Shown here piece by piece: positions 34,659 through 43,858 of a stretch of DNA of 64,000 bases. Each line of letters starts with the position of its first letter. Positions within the stretch are counted from its first letter, which is position 1. Below the pieces are notes generated by a model. That model saw nothing but the letters and a program-made list of their open reading frames with translations, had not been told where the DNA came from and ran no database searches. The stretch lies in the NCBI GenBank assembly GCA_029247315.1, contig JAQWLM010000056.1, forward strand, positions 1 through 64,000, read 5' to 3'. The DNA comes from AAA164-E04 sp014239995. GTDB taxonomy: Bacteria > Verrucomicrobiota > Verrucomicrobiia > Limisphaerales > AAA164-E04. The position numbers and the translations under genes are program-made.

Positions 34659-37075
34659 TTCTTTTCATCCTTGCCGTCGTTGGCATGGAAAGCGCGCGAC
34701 TGCTCCGCAAACTGGATCAAACGGTTTTCAACCATTCCATTGACACTCTTGCGGGGAAAAATGCCTTTTGCATTCCGTTTGCCGGCAGTCACTCCGGTCA
34801 GGATGCTGATCCCCTCGTCGACGTGGTTGATCGGGTAGATATGAAATTGACGCTGACGAACAGCATCCACCACATCGGATTTCAACATCAGGTGCTTGAC
34901 ATTGGCCCCGGGGATCAAGACTCCTTGTGCTCCGGTCAATCCCCTTTCCCGGCAGAGCTCAAAGAATCCCTCAATTTTCTCGTTCACACCACCAATGGCC
35001 TGCACTTCCCCCATTTGACTCAAGGCGCCGGTCACCGCAAAGGATTGATCGATCGGCAATCCCGACAGGGCTGAAAGCAAGGCATATAATTCGGCACTTG
35101 AAGCGCTGTCCCCATCCACGCCATTGTACGATTGCTCAAAGACGAGACTTGCAGCAAGGGAAAGAGGCTTGTCACCCACATAATGTCCCATCAAGTAACC
35201 CGAAAGAATCATGATTCCTTTGGAATGAAGAGATCCTCCCAGATTGACCTCCCGCTCGATATCGATGACTTCTCCCCCGCCCATACGAACCTGAGAGGTG
35301 ATCCGGCCCGGATGGCCAAAGGCATGTCCGCCTAATTGCAACACCGAAAGACCATTGATTTGACCGACCTTCTGACCGCTTGTCTCGATAATGAAGGTCC
35401 CCCGCAGTGTTTCCTCCCGCCAGCGCGTCTGGACACGACTCAGTCGACGGGCAGCCTGATCGACTGCCTTTTCCACGTGCACTGCCTTGACCACATCACT
35501 CTTGGCTTGCCTGGCCCAGTGATGCGATTCCTGGAGCAGATCCGCAATGGTGCGAATTTCCATGGTCAGTTTCTCGGTATCCTCAACATGCCTTGAGCTG
35601 TATTCGATCACGCGTGCCACCGCCCCCCTGTCAAAAGGCGATAAATCGGACTTCTTGATCAGGGTCGCAACCAAGCGGGCGTAGAGCTGAACATTCTTGG
35701 GGGATCGATCCATTTGATCCTCAAAGTCAACAGCAACCTTGAACAGTTTTGAGAACTCAGGATCCGCTTCGTGCAGCATGTAATAAAGCATGCGATCGCC
35801 CACCAGGACAACTTTCACGTCCAATGGAAGTGGTTGAGGCTCGAGTGAAACGGTACTGACCAGGCTGAGAGACTGACCTAGGGATTCAATCCTGATTTCA
35901 CGGGAACGAAGACAGCGCTTGAGAGAGTCCCAGGCAAAGGGCTGCATCAACAACTGCATGGCGTCGATGACCAGATAACCGCCATTGGCCAAGTGCAGCA
36001 TACCGGGTTTAATCAAGGTAAAATCGGTCAGAAGAGTTCCCATGTGGGACACATGTTCCACGCGCCCCATCAAGTTGTTGTGGCAAGGATTATCCTCATA
36101 CAGGACCGGCGTACCGCTGGTTGCTCCGTGATCCACCAGGACGTTGACACGATAACGCACCATGGAAGCTGCCTGCATTTCCTCCGTCGGCATCCCTCCC
36201 CCGCCCTGTCCAGGCCCTTCCTTGGAAAGAAAAAGGTCCTCGGCATATTCCACAACGTCCTCCTCCACCTTAGTCAGGTAATCCCGCACATTGGGCATCT
36301 GCTGGTATTCCTGTTTGAGATCGTCAATGAGTCCAATCACCGCAGCACGCGTCACTCCCTGGTTTAACTCCTTGACCTTGCGTTGAATAGAACGACGAAT
36401 CCTTGGAACCTGATGTATGATTTTCTCGATATCAGCCTGAAGGGCAGTGATCGCTTTCTGGATCCTCTTACGTTGCTTTACCGGCAGTTTCCGAAAGGCA
36501 TCCTGATCCAGTATTTCACCTTCCAGGGTCGGAGAAAGCGCGATGCCGCTCGGAGTTTGAATCAGAGTGATATTGCGTCTTTTGGCCCGTTTCTTCACCG
36601 CATCCAGTGCCTGGTCCTGCTGCTCAGACACCTCATGCTCAATTTCCTGTCGGCGCATGCGGTATTTGTCGTTTTCAAAGGCAGCAGGAATCGAGTTTCG
36701 CAAATCCTCGATGAGTCGATCCATGTCATCTGCCAACTTGCGCCCACTGCCCGCCGGCATCTCGAGCAGTGTAGGCTTGTTGGAGTCAGAAAAATTGTTG
36801 ACATAACACCAGTCGGATGGGACGGGTTTGTTCTTTGCAAGCCGGCCGAGATATTTCTGAACCACCGAATGACGTCCATAACCGGAGGGTCCCAGGACGA
36901 AGAGATTATACCCTTCGGAGCCTATCTCGACGCCAAACTTGAGCGCCTCAACGGCCCTTTCCTGGCCAATGACATCCTGAACCGGTTTGAGATCCTTGGT
37001 CGTCCGGAAGGACAAATCTTTCAAGGCACATCGATGGACAAGTTGATTGGGTTTAAGGGAGGTAACGCGGCTCAT
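34655..37075 (-). CDS. Lon-like ATP-dependent protease (LonB/YcbZ type)
   Basis: Protein of 806 aa with an AAA+ domain of the AAA_32 type (P-loop-like GPSGYGRHS near 60, where the usual GKS/T is GRHS) and a C-terminal Lon protease domain. The catalytic Ser is in DGDSASSAE (about 655) and the Lys in GGVNEKIEGF (about 700), forming the Ser-Lys dyad. There is no Lon N-terminal substrate domain. The Walker A loop lacks the usual Lys, as noted for some members of this group, so ATP use may be unusual. It overlaps the stress protein gene by four bases, and follows the uracil-DNA glycosylase gene by 27 bases on the same strand. Confidence 0.88.
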   Translation of the reverse strand: MSRVTSLKPNQLVHRCALKDLSFRTTKDLKPVQDVIGQERAVEALKFGVEIGSEGYNLFVLGPSGYGRHSVVQKYLGRLAKNKPVPSDWCYVNNFSDSNKPTLLEMPAGSGRKLADDMDRLIEDLRNSIPAAFENDKYRMRRQEIEHEVSEQQDQALDAVKKRAKRRNITLIQTPSGIALSPTLEGEILDQDAFRKLPVKQRKRIQKAITALQADIEKIIHQVPRIRRSIQRKVKELNQGVTRAAVIGLIDDLKQEYQQMPNVRDYLTKVEEDVVEYAEDLFLSKEGPGQGGGGMPTEEMQAASMVRYRVNVLVDHGATSGTPVLYEDNPCHNNLMGRVEHVSHMGTLLTDFTLIKPGMLHLANGGYLVIDAMQLLMQPFAWDSLKRCLRSREIRIESLGQSLSLVSTVSLEPQPLPLDVKVVLVGDRMLYYMLHEADPEFSKLFKVAVDFEDQMDRSPKNVQLYARLVATLIKKSDLSPFDRGAVARVIEYSSRHVEDTEKLTMEIRTIADLLQESHHWARQAKSDVVKAVHVEKAVDQAARRLSRVQTRWREETLRGTFIIETSGQKVGQINGLSVLQLGGHAFGHPGRITSQVRMGGGEVIDIEREVNLGGSLHSKGIMILSGYLMGHYVGDKPLSLAASLVFEQSYNGVDGDSASSAELYALLSALSGLPIDQSFAVTGALSQMGEVQAIGGVNEKIEGFFELCRERGLTGAQGVLIPGANVKHLMLKSDVVDAVRQRQFHIYPINHVDEGISILTGVTAGKRNAKGIFPRKSVNGMVENRLIQFAEQSRAFHANDGKDEKK

Positions 37076-37102
37076 GCAAATTTAAAGGAGGTGAATAGAA
37101 TG

Positions 37103-38038
37103 TTATTTCGTAAAAAACTGACGCTGCTTCGCCGAGATCGGCATTTTCAAGTGCTCCATGACTTGAAGCATGTCTTCCCATACCTGACGTTTGATGTTTT
37201 TGGATGGGTTTCGAAGCACATAGGCAGGGTGATATGTGGGCATGACTGGGATCCCACGAAAATCCTGAAACTGGCCCCGCAAGCGGGTGATACCGACCGT
37301 CTTTCTGCCAAGCAAGCCCCGCACTGCGGTCCCCCCAAGGGCCACCATGACGCTAGGACGAATCAATTTGATTTGATCCATCAGGTAAGGCCAGCAGCTT
37401 TGCATCTCCATTGGGGAAGGCTGGCGGTTACCAAAGGAGTTACCAGGGGTGTCAGGGCGACATTTCAACACGTTGGCGATATAGACTGCCTCACGAGTCA
37501 AACCCATGGCCTCCAGAATACGGGTCAGCATTTCTCCAGCCTTACCGACGAAAGGTTCTCCCTGACGGTCCTCATCCAGCCCCGGAGCTTCCCCGACAAA
37601 CATCAGTTTGGCATGCACGCTGCCGACTCCAAAAACCACCTGAGTCCGTGATTGAGCCAGATGAGTGCAGCGCACACAGGATGTAGCTTGTGCCATTAAA
37701 CGTTCCATGGCAGCGTCCTTTTCTGCACCCTGAAGGGTGGGCCAGGTATCCACACGCCCAATAAGATCTTCTTCTTCCTGCGAGGCAGCCGGAAGCCCGG
37801 AAAATGCAACTTTCCGGATGGGGGCAGCAGTTCGCGCACTGGAAATGGGTGGGGTTTTGAGTCGGGATGATGCTGGTATTACCTTATCCACACTAGCCTG
37901 GGATGGTTTTTCCCGAGCAAGCGCATGGAGGGTTTCCATCGATTGAGGATCGATTTGAATCCTGGAATGCCCCGCAGACTTCAAGCGTTCCAGATGCTCG
38001 ATCGTCACATCCAGCAGATGTTCAAATGACGGCGCCAT
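37103..38038 (-). CDS. Uracil-DNA glycosylase, family 4-like
   Basis: DNA repair enzyme that removes uracil. The family motif GEAPGLDED is present (about 154-162), with the second motif in TYHPAYVLR near the C-terminus, and four Cys (CVRC near 118, and two more in VLKC and MQSC) that would hold the 4Fe-4S cluster. The 311 aa length includes an N-terminal extension of about 110 residues with no family similarity, rich in Ser/Ala/Pro and probably disordered. It sits between the Lon-like gene and the PQQ-type dehydrogenase, 18 bases after the latter's stop, which suggests a shared transcript without an obvious functional link. Confidence 0.9.
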   Translation of the reverse strand: MAPSFEHLLDVTIEHLERLKSAGHSRIQIDPQSMETLHALAREKPSQASVDKVIPASSRLKTPPISSARTAAPIRKVAFSGLPAASQEEEDLIGRVDTWPTLQGAEKDAAMERLMAQATSCVRCTHLAQSRTQVVFGVGSVHAKLMFVGEAPGLDEDRQGEPFVGKAGEMLTRILEAMGLTREAVYIANVLKCRPDTPGNSFGNRQPSPMEMQSCWPYLMDQIKLIRPSVMVALGGTAVRGLLGRKTVGITRLRGQFQDFRGIPVMPTYHPAYVLRNPSKNIKRQVWEDMLQVMEHLKMPISAKQRQFFTK

Positions 38039-38056
38039 ATACAGTCGTGGAGCCGA

Positions 38057-39487
38057 CTAACCCGTCGTGGCGTCGCCGTGGTATTCGATGCGCAAAATCT
38101 GGGTATCATTATTATCTCCCCACTGGGTGCCCCATTGAATCAGGTACAGACACCCGTCCGGCCCCAATTCCATGTCCATGGGACGTTTAAAACTCATACC
38201 AGGGAGAAACCGATGCAAATCTTTGCGAGCATTCCCGATGGACTCATTCCCGTCCAACTTAACAGCGATGATCCAATTGCGCGACCACTCGTAGACAAAC
38301 AAGTGATGATCAAAGACAGCCGGCAACTTATGAGGAGATTGCAGGGTATCATCATGGTAATACACCGGGCCAGCCATCGCCGTGCGCCCCCCGCCAGCAT
38401 TGACAGCCGGAAAACGGGCAGACAGCGAATGCGGATAGTAAATGAATGCGGGCTGAGCTGAAGGCAATTCCCTGCCGCCTGTATTATTGGGTGAACGGTT
38501 CAGGGGTTTCGCAGCATCCCAAGACTCAAGAGATTGTTTTTTCTCGAAATCATAGCGCACATAAGCCTTGTTGTTGGCAATGAAGTAGGGCCAACCGAAG
38601 AATCCAGCGTGTCGGGCTTGGTTGATTTCGTCAAATCCAGCCGGGCCACGCTTTGAGTTCAGGCTGCCTGCATCGGGACCCACTTCACCCCAGTAGACAA
38701 ATTGGGTCCTGGGATCAACAGAAATCCGGTAAGGATTACGATTGCCCATGACATATATTTCGGGTCTGCCCTGACTGCCGTCCTTTGGAAAAAGATTCCC
38801 ATCAGGGATAGTGACTGAGCCATCCTTCATGGGACGCACACGCAGGATTTTGCCTCGCAAATCGTTCATATTGGCCGAGGATTTCTGGGCATCCCAAGGG
38901 GAGCGTCCCTCCTGTTCATCGCTTGGGCTGAAACCATCGGAAGCGAAGGGGTTGGTATTGTCACCCACCGAGGCATAGAGATTGCCCTCGGAGTCAAAGG
39001 TCAGAGAACCACCCGAATGACAGCATTCCTTACGCTGGGTCTTGATACGAACCAGGGTCTTGATGCTGGAGAGGTCCAGTTGATCGTCCTTCACCGTAAA
39101 CCGTGAAACATGGTTTTCCTCCGCATCGGGAGGCGAATGAAAGAGGTAGATCCAGCCATTATTTTCAAAATCCGGATCCAAAGTCATACCCAGCAGACCA
39201 TCTTCAAGCCCTGTGAACACCTCAACTTTACCCACGGTATGCACCCTTCCGGATTGAGCACTCCAGAATTTCACATAGCCGCGACGCTCGGCGAAAAACA
39301 CCCTGCCGTCCTTGGCGATGGATAACTCCATGGGATCCTTGATCCCATTCGGATCTTTATTCGGGTTCTCGGCGAGCACCACACGCTTGAAGGCGCCCTC
39401 CGGGGGATAAGTCAGATCAGCCGACTGCAGGCCAGCCGACATAAAGCCTGCGGCCAGGAACGTTAAACACCTTTGTTTCAAGATCAT
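38057..39487 (-). CDS. PQQ-dependent sugar dehydrogenase-like secreted protein
   Basis: Secreted six-bladed beta-propeller of the soluble glucose/aldose dehydrogenase family, 476 aa with a signal peptide (about 1-22). Family features: DPMELSIAKDGRVFFAERRG, GLLGMTLDPDFENNGWIYL, the catalytic His in KECCHSGGSLTFD (about 158), and the RNPYRIS strand. These enzymes oxidise sugars in the periplasm with PQQ; no PQQ synthesis genes are in the window. It lies 16 bases after tkt and 18 bases before the glycosylase on the same strand. Whether PQQ is really bound cannot be told from the sequence. Confidence 0.88.
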   Translation of the reverse strand: MILKQRCLTFLAAGFMSAGLQSADLTYPPEGAFKRVVLAENPNKDPNGIKDPMELSIAKDGRVFFAERRGYVKFWSAQSGRVHTVGKVEVFTGLEDGLLGMTLDPDFENNGWIYLFHSPPDAEENHVSRFTVKDDQLDLSSIKTLVRIKTQRKECCHSGGSLTFDSEGNLYASVGDNTNPFASDGFSPSDEQEGRSPWDAQKSSANMNDLRGKILRVRPMKDGSVTIPDGNLFPKDGSQGRPEIYVMGNRNPYRISVDPRTQFVYWGEVGPDAGSLNSKRGPAGFDEINQARHAGFFGWPYFIANNKAYVRYDFEKKQSLESWDAAKPLNRSPNNTGGRELPSAQPAFIYYPHSLSARFPAVNAGGGRTAMAGPVYYHDDTLQSPHKLPAVFDHHLFVYEWSRNWIIAVKLDGNESIGNARKDLHRFLPGMSFKRPMDMELGPDGCLYLIQWGTQWGDNNDTQILRIEYHGDATTG

Positions 39488-39503
39488 AATTTCAAAAAGA
39501 AGA

Positions 39504-41561
39504 TTATCTGTTGATGAGTTGCTGGGCTGCTTCAGCCATCTTTTCAGCCGTCAGTCCATGACGCTCGTACAGGTGTTCAGCCATGTAGGCAGATTGACCA
39601 AAACTCCCGTCAATCCCCAAGGTAGTGGCTCGATGGGCCACGCCGGCACATGAGAGCGCATGGGACACCTGTGACCCCATGCCACAGGTTGCCTGATGAT
39701 CCTCGATAGTCACCAGTCTACCTTGGGCCGCCTCTACAAGAGGAGCAATGGTTTTCAAATCCACACGATTCACAAACGGATTGCTGATCACCGTGGCCTG
39801 GATTCCACGGGACTGAAGGAGTTCTCCAGCTTGAACGGCCTTGCTCAGCAGTGGTCCGCATCCTACCAACACCACATCGCCACCCTCACGGATGACCTGG
39901 GCCGAGCCCCAAGGGTAGGTGGCACCTTCAATCCAGTGAATCGGGTAATTCTCGCGCCCGACGAAAAAGATGTAATTTTCGCCATCTTTGCCAGCCCTGC
40001 GGTCCTCTGCATATCGCTTGATCGCTGCATACATCAAGGCATCCGCCTCACCTGCACAGGAGGGAGCCAGGACCACGGTTTGTGGAATGGCACTGACTGC
40101 CGCGAAATAGGTGGTGGCCTGGTGACTCGCGCCATCAGCGGCATCCTGGAATCCCACGTGAGAAAAAATAGCGATCACTGGAGCCTGGGAAAGGGCCGCC
40201 ATGGTGATGGGAAGATTCCCTTTGGTCACACCGAATTGGCCAAAGGTATCCACGATCGGGATGTATCCAGCCTTGGCATACCCGGCTCCTACGCTGACCA
40301 TGTTCGCCTCGGCAATGCCCACCTCAACGAAACGTTCAGGAAAACGCTTCTGAAAGGCGGCTATGCCGGTAGAACCCTGCACATCGGACGATATCGAGTA
40401 GACAGGGTAACCATCCTTGGCAGCACGCACGGCAGCATCGGCCAAACCTCCCTGGATCTTACTTTTCTTGACCACCGCCCCCCCCGAGGGGGTCGCTTGC
40501 TTGGCTGCAAGATCCGATTCCCACTTGGCCCTGAGTTCCTTGGCCCAGGCAAGCATGGCCTCCGGGGCTTCACCTCCATAGATCTCGTTAACAAACTCGA
40601 TAATTTTTTCGCCACCCTTCAAGGGAAAACCATGCCCGCCGCTTGCATTCTCCTCGGTGGCCTTCACCCCATATCCCTTGATGGTCTTGACGCGCACCAA
40701 AACAGGTTGATGACTATCCGCCCTGGCCGACTGGACAGCCGACTCGATCGCGTGATAAACCGTCTGGAGATCATGTCCCTGATCCACATCGATCACTTTC
40801 CAGCCCAGGGTCGACATCGCGTCAAAGGAGGGAGCCATGTCAAAGGAATCGGATGGAATACGACCCGACAGCTTCGTCTGGTTGTCTGAGAGCACCATCA
40901 CAAAGGGGTTCACACGCCCCTTGGCAGCCAGACCTGGTATCGCTGAAAAAGCTTCCTTGGCCTCCCCTTCCATGGAGGCCCCATCTGATAGGACCAGAAG
41001 GGTCACCCGGTCATTCCCCGCCGTTTTATCCGCCATGGCAAGTCCCTGACACTGACCCACGGCTGAGCTCAAGGGCCCGTTACTGAGCAGGACGCCCTCA
41101 GGATTCAGGTGCGATTCCCCATGCCCAGTCAATTTGCTCTCAATGCTGCGAAACCCCCGGAGATCTTCAAAGCCTAGCCCGTCAAACCCAAGGTTGGCAC
41201 GCAGGGCATAAACTCCATTCTCCGTGTGCCCGGCATCATTGACAAAATGGTAGGACGCATGCCACGGTGCGTCCGAACTGGCAAACATGAGTCCGTGAAT
41301 GGAGGCCATAATCTCAGCCAACGCAGCTGGCCCACCCCAATGGCAGGCAGCCCCACCATTGACTGCATGCACGTTCATGAGTGCCACCAGTGCGCGCGTC
41401 GCCCTCGGATCCCCCAAGACCACCTCTTCACCAGCCAGGTTATGAACGGTAGCAGGGTATTTCGGGGCATACGCCGGTCGACCAGCAAGCCGGTTTTTCA
41501 GTTTCAACGGCAACAATGCCGGCGCCTCCAACGGTTTTGCGTCAATCGGTTCAGATCCCAT
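39504..41561 (-). CDS. tkt: Transketolase
   Basis: Thiamine-diphosphate enzyme moving two-carbon units in the pentose phosphate pathway, 685 aa. The ThDP motif region appears as VLSDGASMEGEAKEAF with VMVLSDNQTKLSGR, a variant of the usual GDG..N pattern, and the His of the first domain as NGGAACHWGG. The pyrimidine-binding domain has VGIAEANMVSVGAGYA with the conserved Glu, and the C-terminal domain EDHQATCGMGSQV. It is more divergent than the E. coli type and belongs with a subgroup whose N-terminus is shortened and rearranged. It begins a minus-strand run continuing to the stress protein. Confidence 0.9.
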   Translation of the reverse strand: MGSEPIDAKPLEAPALLPLKLKNRLAGRPAYAPKYPATVHNLAGEEVVLGDPRATRALVALMNVHAVNGGAACHWGGPAALAEIMASIHGLMFASSDAPWHASYHFVNDAGHTENGVYALRANLGFDGLGFEDLRGFRSIESKLTGHGESHLNPEGVLLSNGPLSSAVGQCQGLAMADKTAGNDRVTLLVLSDGASMEGEAKEAFSAIPGLAAKGRVNPFVMVLSDNQTKLSGRIPSDSFDMAPSFDAMSTLGWKVIDVDQGHDLQTVYHAIESAVQSARADSHQPVLVRVKTIKGYGVKATEENASGGHGFPLKGGEKIIEFVNEIYGGEAPEAMLAWAKELRAKWESDLAAKQATPSGGAVVKKSKIQGGLADAAVRAAKDGYPVYSISSDVQGSTGIAAFQKRFPERFVEVGIAEANMVSVGAGYAKAGYIPIVDTFGQFGVTKGNLPITMAALSQAPVIAIFSHVGFQDAADGASHQATTYFAAVSAIPQTVVLAPSCAGEADALMYAAIKRYAEDRRAGKDGENYIFFVGRENYPIHWIEGATYPWGSAQVIREGGDVVLVGCGPLLSKAVQAGELLQSRGIQATVISNPFVNRVDLKTIAPLVEAAQGRLVTIEDHQATCGMGSQVSHALSCAGVAHRATTLGIDGSFGQSAYMAEHLYERHGLTAEKMAEAAQQLINR

Positions 41562-41646
41562 AGATAAAAATGTTTCTTGTGCTTAAAAAATTAAAGGACC
41601 GATTCTAGGGACGGTCATGAAAATGTGAAGAAAAGAATTACTTCTC

Positions 41647-42012
41647 TTAATTTGGGTTTTCAAAAAAAATGTAGCTCGTGGCATAGTCGCTGAACTCAAA
41701 ATACACCTTCTTTTCGCCCTCGTCCGCCTGGAAGTTGAAGTTCATGTCAACGACCCCGTAGCCAAAACGGTATGGGCGTGAGGTGGACGCACCTTGCGTA
41801 GAGGAACCGGTTGTAAGCTTGTCGATATTGATGAAACGACGTACCAGTTTGTCGCCAGCATAAATTTCCAGCACACCGTCGGTGCCTGTCCAGTTCTGCA
41901 CAGCCCTGCTGATCCTGTTCTGGGTTTCCTGAGTACAGCTGGTCATGATGAAGCCGCTGCCCAGCAGCAGTCCCATCAAGCACCCAATACGCGTATACAA
42001 ATATTGTGTCAT
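41647..42012 (-). CDS. Hypothetical lipoprotein
   Basis: Small protein of 121 aa with a type II signal: a hydrophobic stretch followed by MTSC (Cys about 26). The mature part (about 95 aa) has beta-strand character (VLEIYAGDKLVRRF, GYGVVDMNFNFQADEGEKKVYFEF) and no known domain. It is 85 bases upstream of tkt on the same strand and divergent from the small gene at 42126. Its function is unknown. Confidence 0.65.
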   Translation of the reverse strand: MTQYLYTRIGCLMGLLLGSGFIMTSCTQETQNRISRAVQNWTGTDGVLEIYAGDKLVRRFINIDKLTTGSSTQGASTSRPYRFGYGVVDMNFNFQADEGEKKVYFEFSDYATSYIFFENPN

Positions 42013-42125
42013 ACCACAAGAACCTGACTGGGTTGCGGATTTGTGTCAAAAAGAACCTTGCATCAGGACTAGCTCGTATATGGACAAAAAAACAGAATTT
42101 GATAAGGTCCTGGCACGAAAGTCTT

Positions 42126-42410
42126 ATGGCAAAGGGAGAAATCAGTTGGAAGAGCAGATTCGAGGACGACAGAAAACGTCAGGTTTACGCCAAAAAAGTC
42201 GGAAACGAGTGGCGGTTTCACGAGAGGGAAAGGCGTTATGACAATTGGGAAACGATTCCCAAACCTGTACTGGAAGATTGGCTGGAGCTCCTTGATGGTG
42301 TGGATCGAAGGGTACACCGGCGCCTGCTACAACCACAGGATGCCCAAAGACTTCGCCAGAAAATTAAGGAACTTTTCCCTGAGACGGAAACTCCAAAATC
42401 CACCATATAG
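42126..42410 (+). CDS. Small conserved-looking basic protein
   Basis: Protein of 94 aa, highly charged (many Arg, Lys, Glu) with motifs ISWKSRFEDDRKRQVYAKK, YDNWETIPKPVLEDWLELLDGVDRRVHRRL (given in part) and a C-terminal helix ending ELFPE. It looks cytoplasmic. I do not recognise the family. ATG at 42126 is preferred; the frame is open from 42006 but the extra residues overlap the divergent lipoprotein gene. It ends 36 bases before the glycosyltransferase gene on the same strand. Confidence 0.55.
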   Translation: MAKGEISWKSRFEDDRKRQVYAKKVGNEWRFHERERRYDNWETIPKPVLEDWLELLDGVDRRVHRRLLQPQDAQRLRQKIKELFPETETPKSTI

Positions 42411-42446
42411 TCACGCCAGATTCAAACCCTACTCGGGACAAGGTGC

Positions 42447-43475
42447 ATGGACCCTGCCCCATTGAAAGGAAAAGCCCCTAGGATTTCAGTCATCCTCCCG
42501 GTTTTCAACGGGGAGTGCACGATCCTGGACGCCGTGACCTCTATTTTGAATGGAAGTTTTAAGGATTTAGAACTCCTGGTGGCTGACGATGGCTCCACAG
42601 ACCACACTGTCAGGCAGTTGAAGACCCTCACGGACCATCGGTTGAGGATCTTGGAGGGAGCACACCGGGGAGTCGTGGCAACAACCAATCGAGCCGCAAG
42701 CGCCGCAAGGGCCGAATGGATCGCTCGCATGGATGCGGATGACCATGCGTATCCTCACCGCCTCCAGGCCCAATGGGATTTTGCACAGCGTAGTGGATGC
42801 CAGGTCATTGGTGGTCTTGTTCGAATCGTGGATCTGGCAGACCGCCCCGTATCCAGCATGCAACGCTATGAAGATTGGTTAAACCAGCAGAGAAACCACT
42901 CCAGCATTCTTGCCCAGCGTTTTGTGGAACTTCCCCTGGTCAACCCCAGCATCCTTGCCCAACGCGATCTTTTCGTGGATCAATGCCGGTCGGGACCTTT
43001 TCCAGAAGATTACGACCATTGGCTCGGCATCCTGGCAAACAACAAAATCAGGGTAGGTAAGGTCGACTCGGTGATCCTTGATTGGAGAGATCACCCCGAC
43101 AGGCTGACCCGATGTGACTCCCGCTACTCCCTCAAGGCATTTAACCACTGTAAACGCCTGCATCTCCTCGAAGGCCCACTGAAGGGTTGTCCAAGTGTGG
43201 CCTTGTGGGGGGCCGGCCAAACGGGTAAACCGTGGCTGCGCTGGCTACTGGATATGGGTTATAAGGTTCCATCAGTTGTCGAAATTTCTGAAAGAAAAAT
43301 AGGGCAACAGATCCACGGGGTTCCCGTGATTTCTCCGAAACAGGTTCCTCATGCTGGCTTGAACACACCCCCGCTGCTGGTGGCCGTGGGTGCGATGGGG
43401 GCAAGGGAGGAAATCAGCGACTTCCTGGCTTCCAGAGGGTATGTTCAGGGAGTGAACCTGTGGTGTGTCGCCTGA
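42447..43475 (+). CDS. Family 2 glycosyltransferase with extra C-terminal domain
   Basis: Protein of 342 aa. The GT-A domain (about 12-220) has the nucleotide-binding ISVILPVFNG opening, DDGSTD and the metal motif DADD (about 92-95). A second domain (about 245-340) begins VALWGAGQTGKPWLRWLLDMG with a Rossmann-like GxGxxG, and resembles the nucleotide-binding end domains found in sugar transferases and C-methyltransferases. It probably transfers a sugar to a surface glycan or lipid; acceptor unknown. No neighbouring O-antigen or capsule genes are seen, so it may be a standalone enzyme. The upstream small gene lies 36 bases away. Confidence 0.88.
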   Translation: MDPAPLKGKAPRISVILPVFNGECTILDAVTSILNGSFKDLELLVADDGSTDHTVRQLKTLTDHRLRILEGAHRGVVATTNRAASAARAEWIARMDADDHAYPHRLQAQWDFAQRSGCQVIGGLVRIVDLADRPVSSMQRYEDWLNQQRNHSSILAQRFVELPLVNPSILAQRDLFVDQCRSGPFPEDYDHWLGILANNKIRVGKVDSVILDWRDHPDRLTRCDSRYSLKAFNHCKRLHLLEGPLKGCPSVALWGAGQTGKPWLRWLLDMGYKVPSVVEISERKIGQQIHGVPVISPKQVPHAGLNTPPLLVAVGAMGAREEISDFLASRGYVQGVNLWCVA

Positions 43476-43858
43476 AACGTATCTCGCGAGGTGGAATCCT
43501 GTCTCAAGTCATCCCAATACAATCCCATGAGCTCATAGAAAGGACCAGATGAATGCCCCACCCCCATGCATTGAATAACTGGAGGCACTATGTTGCCGAC
43601 ATCTGGCTTCCAGCAGATCAGCTCTGTCTCTGCATGGCATCAGCGATCTGTTTCTATCTTGGCAGGAGCCACTGAAAACGACCACGAAATAAAGCTGGCC
43701 CGCTTGGGAACATCATGCAGGCAGCTCATATGTCATTTCAAAAAAGCCCTTGCTTGCAGTTTGGAGATCAGATTAAACCAGCGTGGGTTGAACAAAGTGC
43801 CCAGCACCTGCTTGTTTTCCACTTGATAGAAAAGCATTGGCCAATTATGAGGAAAGGT
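43476..43858. other. Gene-poor stretch before the first sialidase-like gene
   Basis: About 380 bases. A frame at 43590-43826 (78 codons) has GGAGG four bases before its ATG, but the translation shows no domain, hydrophobic pattern or family likeness, so I do not call it a gene. No repeat or strong promoter is evident. Confidence 0.35.

Noticed and set aside
36383..37651. Long plus-strand open frame of 422 codons opposite the Lon-like and uracil-DNA glycosylase genes
   Set aside because: The minus strand encodes two recognised proteins over the whole span, and the plus-strand translation has no domain; it is a by-product of codon use.
39696..40889. Plus-strand open frame of 397 codons opposite transketolase
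   Set aside because: Transketolase motifs on the minus strand are intact; the antisense translation has no family likeness.
43590..43826. 78-codon frame with GGAGG four bases before its ATG
   Set aside because: The ribosome binding site is good, but the translation has no domain, and no relative is recognisable; kept only as an outside possibility.
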